From positions 2,666,001 to 2,730,000 of the forward strand of contig NZ_CP030261.1 of NCBI RefSeq assembly GCF_003312915.1: a stretch of DNA of 64,000 bases. The letters are read 5' to 3'. Positions 59,450 to 64,000 of this stretch are shown here, in pieces. The position numbers were made by a program, and so were the translations under genes. Below the pieces are notes generated by a model, which made no database searches, was not told the origin of the DNA, and saw only the letters and a program-made list of their open reading frames with translations. Origin of the DNA: Flavobacterium fluviale (GTDB lineage: Bacteria; Bacteroidota; Bacteroidia; Flavobacteriales; Flavobacteriaceae). Position 1 is the stretch's first letter. Each line of letters begins with the position of its first letter.

Positions 59450-59770
59450 CAGTTTTTTAGAAGCATTAAAAACTTTTAAAGGCTTTTTGCGAATATTTTA
59501 ATAATTCAAATCTCCTTAATTTAATATTGAGTATTTGTTAAAATTAAAGATGCTAAAATGATCTTTTGACATATTTCAGGCTTTCATTTTTGTTATTAGG
59601 GCATATTTAATGAACTGGTTTTTAATGCAAAAATGAGTAAAAAGAGGTAAAAGTCCGTTTTTTTTAATTGATAAAAAGATAATGGTACATAATCTCATTT
59701 GTGTGAATTTTAATTATTGTGATAAAATGTTGCTTTTTAATATTGATTTGTTGAATTTTGACATCTTAAA
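59450..59770. other. Divergent promoter gap between thr operon and hutH
   Basis: An A/T-rich gap with the start of the thr transcript at its left. I see no clean TAnnTTTG for the hutH side (best is GAATTTTG near 59753), no palindrome and no further frame. Confidence 0.55.
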
Positions 59771-59782
59771 TTGAAAAACGTC

Positions 59783-61297
59783 ATGAGAGAAATCCATTAT
59801 ATAAGTACTGAAACTATAACTTTAGAAACCTTACAAGAAATTTTATCTTATAATAAAACTCTTGAATTATCTGAAGAAGCTAAAGTAAACGTTCAAAAAT
59901 GCCGTGATTATCTCGATAAAAAAATGGCATTACATTCTGAACCAATTTACGGAATCAATACAGGTTTTGGATCACTTTGTAATGTAAAGATTTCTAATGA
60001 AAATTTATCTAAACTTCAGGAAAACTTAGTAAAATCGCACGCCTGCGGAACGGGAGAAGAAGTACCGTCTGAAATAGTGAAGATGATGCTTTTACTAAAA
60101 ATTCAATCTTTAAGTTATGGACATTCTGGCGTTCAATTGAAAACTTTGGAGCGTTTAGTAGATTTCTACAACAATGATATTTTACCTATAATTTATACGC
60201 AGGGTTCTCTAGGAGCTTCTGGAGATTTAGCACCTTTAGCACATTTATCTTTACCTTTAATAGGAGAAGGGATTGTACTTTTTGAAGGGAAAAAGACAGC
60301 TTCAGCAGAAGTTTTGAAGCATTTTAATTGGGAACCAATTGTTTTGCAGTCAAAAGAAGGTTTGGCTTTGTTAAACGGAACCCAGTTTATGAGTGCTTAT
60401 GGGGCTCATATTTTAATTAAAGCCTACAAATATTCGTATTTGGCAGATTTAATCGGAACTATATCTTTGGAAGGTTTTGATGGAAGAATTGAGCCATTCA
60501 ATGAATTGATACATTATATACGTCCGCACAAAGGACAGATTATTACGGCACAGCGTATTAATGAGTTTTTAGAGGGAAGTGAAATTATCGCCCAAGAAAA
60601 GAAACACGTTCAGGATCCGTATTCTTTCCGTTGTATGCCGCAGGTTCACGGCGCTTCAAAAGATGCGATTGATTACGTTAGAAAAGTATTCAAGACCGAA
60701 ATTAACTCCGTTACCGACAATCCAAATATATTTATAGAAGCTGATCAGATTATTTCCGGAGGAAATTTCCACGGTCAGCCCTTAGCTCTAGCTTTAGATT
60801 TTATGGCAATTGCTTTAGCAGAATTAGGAAGTATTTCTGAAAGAAGAACGTATCAATTAATTTCTGGACAACGTAATCTGCCGGCATTTTTGGTAGATAA
60901 TCCAGGATTAAATTCAGGTTTCATGATTCCGCAATATACTGCTGCAAGTATTGCCAGTCAAAACAAACAATTGGCGACTCCATCAAGCGTTGACAGTATT
61001 GTTTCGAGCAACGGACAGGAAGATCATGTAAGCATGGGAGCCAACGGAGCGACAAAAGCTTTACGAGTTTTAGACAATTTAGAGCGCATTTTGGCAATCG
61101 AATTATTGAATGCTTCGCAGGCCATTGCGTATAGAGAGCCTTTAAAATCAAGTGATTTTATCGAAATGTTTTTAAATAGTTACAGAGAAGTTGTGCCTTT
61201 GGTAAAAGAAGACAGAATTTTACATAACGATATAGAAAACACAGCTTTATTCTTGGAGAGTTTCCAAATAGAAAACGATTTGTTAACAATGGCTTAA
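59783..61297 (+). CDS. hutH: Histidine ammonia-lyase (HAL/PAL family)
   Basis: The enzyme removes ammonia from an aromatic amino acid. The 504-residue protein (from ATG) has the MIO cofactor triad ASG in GSLGASGDLAPLAH (near 144), YGINTGFG (catalytic Tyr) and QEDHVSMGANGA. SHACGTGE with a His at the selectivity position favours histidine. The hutU and hutI partners are not next to it. A use in aromatic pigment precursors cannot be excluded. A TTG start four codons upstream is rejected. Confidence 0.9.
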   Translation: MREIHYISTETITLETLQEILSYNKTLELSEEAKVNVQKCRDYLDKKMALHSEPIYGINTGFGSLCNVKISNENLSKLQENLVKSHACGTGEEVPSEIVKMMLLLKIQSLSYGHSGVQLKTLERLVDFYNNDILPIIYTQGSLGASGDLAPLAHLSLPLIGEGIVLFEGKKTASAEVLKHFNWEPIVLQSKEGLALLNGTQFMSAYGAHILIKAYKYSYLADLIGTISLEGFDGRIEPFNELIHYIRPHKGQIITAQRINEFLEGSEIIAQEKKHVQDPYSFRCMPQVHGASKDAIDYVRKVFKTEINSVTDNPNIFIEADQIISGGNFHGQPLALALDFMAIALAELGSISERRTYQLISGQRNLPAFLVDNPGLNSGFMIPQYTAASIASQNKQLATPSSVDSIVSSNGQEDHVSMGANGATKALRVLDNLERILAIELLNASQAIAYREPLKSSDFIEMFLNSYREVVPLVKEDRILHNDIENTALFLESFQIENDLLTMA

Positions 61298-61300
61298 CAT

Positions 61301-61327
61301 TGCAAAATATTATTGAAGTAATTTTGC
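61301..61327. promoter_or_regulatory. DUF47-pit promoter with dyad
   Basis: TAATTTTG (61319-61326) 19 bases before the DUF47 ATG lies inside an 8-bp dyad tgcaaaat-N11-attttgca (61301-61327). Confidence 0.55.
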
Positions 61328-61345
61328 ACTATCAAAAATAAAACA

Positions 61346-61990
61346 ATGTCAATAAACAGTATTTTCCAATTTTTAGTGCCGAAAGACAAAAAATTCTTTC
61401 CACTTTTTGAAGAAGCTTCAAGCAATTTAATTGAATTAGCTTCTAACTTACACGAAGCTGTAAATTTACCATTAAAAGAAAGAGAAGTTCTTTTTCAAAA
61501 AATTGACGAATTAGAGCAAAGAGGTGAAGACATTACTCGTCAAACCAATTTGGAATTGAGTAGAAACTTTATTACACCATTTGATAGAGAAGATATTCAC
61601 ACCTTAATTACTTCTATTGACAACGTTGCAGATTACCTTCACGGTGCGGCAAGTCGTATGAGACTGTATCAAGTTGATAAGATTACAAAATCTATCAGAA
61701 AGATGACAGAAATCAATCTTGAAGCTTGTCAAAACATTGACAGTGCGGTAAAAGAACTAAGAAATTTGAAGAATTTCAAAGTTATTAAAGATGCTTGTGC
61801 TAGAATTAATAAGCTAGAAAACAAATCTGATAACGTATATAACAAAGCAGTTTTTGAAATTTTTGAAAACGAAACAGACGCTAAAAATATTATTAAGTAT
61901 AAAGAGGTATTATCTGTTTTAGAATCAGCAACAGACAAATGTAAGAGTGTTGCAAACATACTAGAATCTATTTCTGTAAAACATTCTTAA
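61346..61990 (+). CDS. DUF47-family (PhoU-like) phosphate transport regulator
   Basis: A 214-residue all-helical protein with ELEQRGEDITRQTNLELSRNFITPFDREDIHTLITSIDNVADYLHGAA, the DUF47 signature, and KLENKSDNVYNKAVFEIF. Members are PhoU-like metal-binding helix bundles encoded next to Pit transporters and are thought to regulate them. It is 30 bases upstream of pit, so the two form one operon. Confidence 0.93.
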   Translation: MSINSIFQFLVPKDKKFFPLFEEASSNLIELASNLHEAVNLPLKEREVLFQKIDELEQRGEDITRQTNLELSRNFITPFDREDIHTLITSIDNVADYLHGAASRMRLYQVDKITKSIRKMTEINLEACQNIDSAVKELRNLKNFKVIKDACARINKLENKSDNVYNKAVFEIFENETDAKNIIKYKEVLSVLESATDKCKSVANILESISVKHS

Positions 61991-62020
61991 TTCAATTTTT
62001 CATTCTGAAGTTATAACTTT

Positions 62021-63361
62021 ATGACGCTACTTATATTAATTATAGTATTAGCTTTAATTTTTGATTACATCAATGGTTTTCATGATGCAGCAAATGCTAT
62101 AGCGACTGTTGTTGCTACAAAGGTCTTGACGCCTTTTCAGGCCGTTCTTTGGGCAGCATTTTTTAACTTTCTAGCTTATTGGGTTTTCGGATTTGGTGTT
62201 GCAGATACTGTTGCAAAAACAGCGGATACAATGCAAATTGACCTAGTAGTAATTTTAGCCGGTGTAATTGCGGCAATCTGCTGGAATTTATTGACTTGGT
62301 GGCTGGGAATTCCTTCTAGTTCTTCACATACTCTTATCGGTGGTTTTGCAGGAGCGGCGGTAGCGCATGCTATTGCAGTTCATGGTTTTTCAGGTTATGT
62401 TGGACCAGACGGAACAACACATCACTGGTATGATATAGTAAGTTGGTATAAAGCTGGAAAAGACGGCGGTATGCCTTCTGGAGTTCTGATCATTATTGCT
62501 TTTATTGTTTTAGCGCCGTTATTAGGAGCTTTGGCATCCTATTTAATTTCGATTTGGCTGTTAAATGCATCTCGTAAAAGTATTGGGCCAAAAATATTTA
62601 CAGTAGCTTTAATGCTTGTAACTATTTGGTTTGTTTACACTCAAATGATTCCTTACGAAGAAATTATAAAAGATGGACATAAACCTCGTTTTGCTAATTC
62701 TGAATTTTGGAGTGTTGCACTTGAACCACATAATATAAAATGGCTTTTAGTTGCCTTTATTGTGCTGACAGTAAGTGCATTTTGCTTAATATTTAGCAGT
62801 TTAAATCTTCATCAGGCTGATGCTGCTTTGAAAAAAATGCAATTATTATCTTCTGCAGCTTTCAGTTTAGGTCACGGAGGAAACGATTCACAAAAAGTAA
62901 TGGGAATTATTGCTGCTGCGGTTGTTGTGTACATTAACACAAATCCTGGTGTTCATATGGATCCTTGGTTAGACGTAGTTCTTCCATCTGAAGATGGTGC
63001 TTTTAAAATGCCTAGCTGGATTCCGCTGGCATGTTATTCTGCAATTGCGGCTGGAACTTTAAGTGGTGGATGGAAAATTGTGAAAACAATGGGTTCTAAA
63101 ATCACAAAAGTAAGTTCATTTGAAGGTGTTGCTGCTGAAACTGCTGGTGCTTTAACGCTTTATTTTACAGAGCATTTAAAAATTCCAGTAAGTACAACTC
63201 ATACTATTACAGGATCTATTATTGGTGTTGGATTAACAAAACGTGTATCTGCAGTTCGCTGGGGAGTTACAGTAAGCTTAATCTGGGCTTGGATCTTAAC
63301 TATTCCAATTTCAGCTTTATTAGCAGGTTTGGTTTATTTTGTACTAAGCGTATTTATTTAA
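62021..63361 (+). CDS. pit: Inorganic phosphate transporter Pit
   Basis: The 446-residue protein has ten or more membrane helices and the duplicated PiT signatures: FDYINGFHDAANAIATVVATKVLTP and SSSSHTLIGGFAGAAVAHA in the first half, SLGHGGNDSQKVMGI and IPVSTTHTITGSIIGVG in the second. It takes up phosphate (often as metal phosphate) by cation symport. It follows the DUF47 gene and ends at a terminator. Confidence 0.95.
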   Translation: MTLLILIIVLALIFDYINGFHDAANAIATVVATKVLTPFQAVLWAAFFNFLAYWVFGFGVADTVAKTADTMQIDLVVILAGVIAAICWNLLTWWLGIPSSSSHTLIGGFAGAAVAHAIAVHGFSGYVGPDGTTHHWYDIVSWYKAGKDGGMPSGVLIIIAFIVLAPLLGALASYLISIWLLNASRKSIGPKIFTVALMLVTIWFVYTQMIPYEEIIKDGHKPRFANSEFWSVALEPHNIKWLLVAFIVLTVSAFCLIFSSLNLHQADAALKKMQLLSSAAFSLGHGGNDSQKVMGIIAAAVVVYINTNPGVHMDPWLDVVLPSEDGAFKMPSWIPLACYSAIAAGTLSGGWKIVKTMGSKITKVSSFEGVAAETAGALTLYFTEHLKIPVSTTHTITGSIIGVGLTKRVSAVRWGVTVSLIWAWILTIPISALLAGLVYFVLSVFI

Positions 63362-63409
63362 TAAAACCGATTATGTGAGATTTAAAATTACATGATATCT
63401 AAATAGTTT

Positions 63410-63447
63410 AAAGCCGATTTCAATTTGAAATCGGCTTTTCTTTTTTT
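63410..63447 (+). terminator. Terminator after pit
   Basis: aaagccgatttcaa and ttgaaatcggcttt form a near-14-bp stem with a one-base loop (effectively larger), then ctttttttat. Confidence 0.85.
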
Positions 63448-63636
63448 ATACTAAAGCAGTACTAGTTGATTATTTGAAAATATATTAAGGAGAATCTAAT
63501 TCTTTTATAGATAAATATTACAAGGAATATATGAAATAATGTCTTATCCTGTTGTTTTTAAAATTTCTACGAGCAAAAATGCATCAAAGTTTAAGTCATT
63601 TTTGCAAAATTATTCAAATAGAAAAAATAAACGATA

Positions 63637-64000
63637 ATGGACGCAATTTTTAAAACCCCGCTAATTTTTAACGGAGAAGAAGAAACGGTAGTATTAATGT
63701 ATGGAAATTATATAATTTCAAAAATGACGCAGGCAGATGCTGATTTTGCAATTAAAAACATTGATCAAAGAATGTTCGATGAGTCAAGTTTTGATTCTAT
63801 CATTAAAGTACGTAATGTCGTTGAATATGAATTTGAACCAGAAAATGATGCTGCCATTATGTTTGGCGTTGCAAATGGCGGAATTACATCTTATGAAACA
63901 ATTGATTTTAAAGATGTTGAAACAACAAAAAATGCCGAAAAATCATTTGGAGAGTGCTTTAAGCAAATAGGTTTTAGGAGGGAAGAAAAACAGTTAACGG
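63637..64000 (+). CDS. Unknown protein, N-terminal part (cut by window end)
   Basis: An open frame starts at ATG 63637 and leaves the window without a stop after 121 codons. The sequence reads MDAIFKTPLIFNGEEETVVLMYGNYIISKM at the start, then KNIDQRMFDESSFDSIIKVRNVVEYEF and FKQIGFRREEKQ. It is mixed alpha/beta, with no signal peptide or motif I recognise. It follows the pit terminator by about 190 bases, so it is its own transcription unit. Confidence 0.75.
   Translation, partial: MDAIFKTPLIFNGEEETVVLMYGNYIISKMTQADADFAIKNIDQRMFDESSFDSIIKVRNVVEYEFEPENDAAIMFGVANGGITSYETIDFKDVETTKNAEKSFGECFKQIGFRREEKQLT

Noticed and set aside
63737..63970. A 77-codon frame inside the last partial gene
   Set aside because: It is out of frame with the longer ATG 63637 frame, which has better residue composition and runs through the window end.

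Overview
The window looks like chromosomal DNA of a Flavobacterium or a close relative in the Bacteroidota. The DNA is A/T-rich. Many genes are preceded by the Bacteroidota -7 promoter element TAnnTTTG, often only 10-20 bases before the ATG. Typical gene arrangements include a fused ccoN-ccoO, a thrA-thrB-thrC order with a bifunctional ThrA, secreted LamG proteins with type IX secretion-like C-termini, and separate DUF5606 and YbaB genes. No rRNA, tRNA, CRISPR array, prophage or complete insertion sequence was seen.

Layout. 0-2 kb: end of a surface-glycan or LPS gene cluster (unknown C-terminus, GT2 and GT9 glycosyltransferases). 2-13 kb: housekeeping genes (dapD, an Aer-like PAS protein, an LtaS-like membrane phosphotransferase/sulfatase, ruvX, mqo, a FUSC membrane protein, def, DUF5606, mazG). 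12.5-23.6 kb: a micro-aerobic respiration block with a divergent Crp/Fnr regulator, the ccoI copper ATPase, ccoS-ccoNO-ccoQ-ccoP-ccoG-ccoH, a TauE/SafE-like protein and hemN. ccoI, ccoS and hemN each carry a TGAT-N4-ATCA-type dyad centred exactly 33 bp from the centre of a -7 element, so they probably form one oxygen regulon. 23.7-29 kb: small membrane proteins, an acyl-CoA carboxylase subunit, and a TetR gene next to a three-gene operon, with matching operator palindromes. 28.7-36.7 kb: lpxD, msrB, prfB with its programmed frameshift, a threonine aldolase, ybaB, an S9 peptidase and a cysteine-synthase-fold enzyme. 37-39.5 kb: two tandem LamG secreted paralogues and a small lipoprotein. 39.6-46 kb: yebC, a roughly 0.9 kb array of long palindromes, a Prc-type protease, gcvT and nnrD.

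46-53.7 kb is the accessory-like part. It holds a HipA-like kinase overlapping a DUF3037 gene, a nested set of palindromic repeats, a pectate lyase lipoprotein, a second Crp/Fnr protein, a GNAT enzyme, and a compact A/T-rich four-gene operon (DUF4238, HExxH protein, multi-pass membrane protein, HNH nuclease). A perfect 62-bp palindrome lies just outside the operon. None of these four proteins has a function I can name with certainty, and together they are the best candidate for an undescribed system. 53.9-59.5 kb: the threonine operon, with repeat elements between its genes. Upstream is an unannotated-looking 33-codon leader peptide with six consecutive Thr codons, which points to attenuation. 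59.8-64 kb: a histidine ammonia-lyase, a DUF47/Pit phosphate transport pair and the start of an unknown gene.

Coordinates, motifs and repeats were read by eye. Family names come from recognising motifs, not from database searches.
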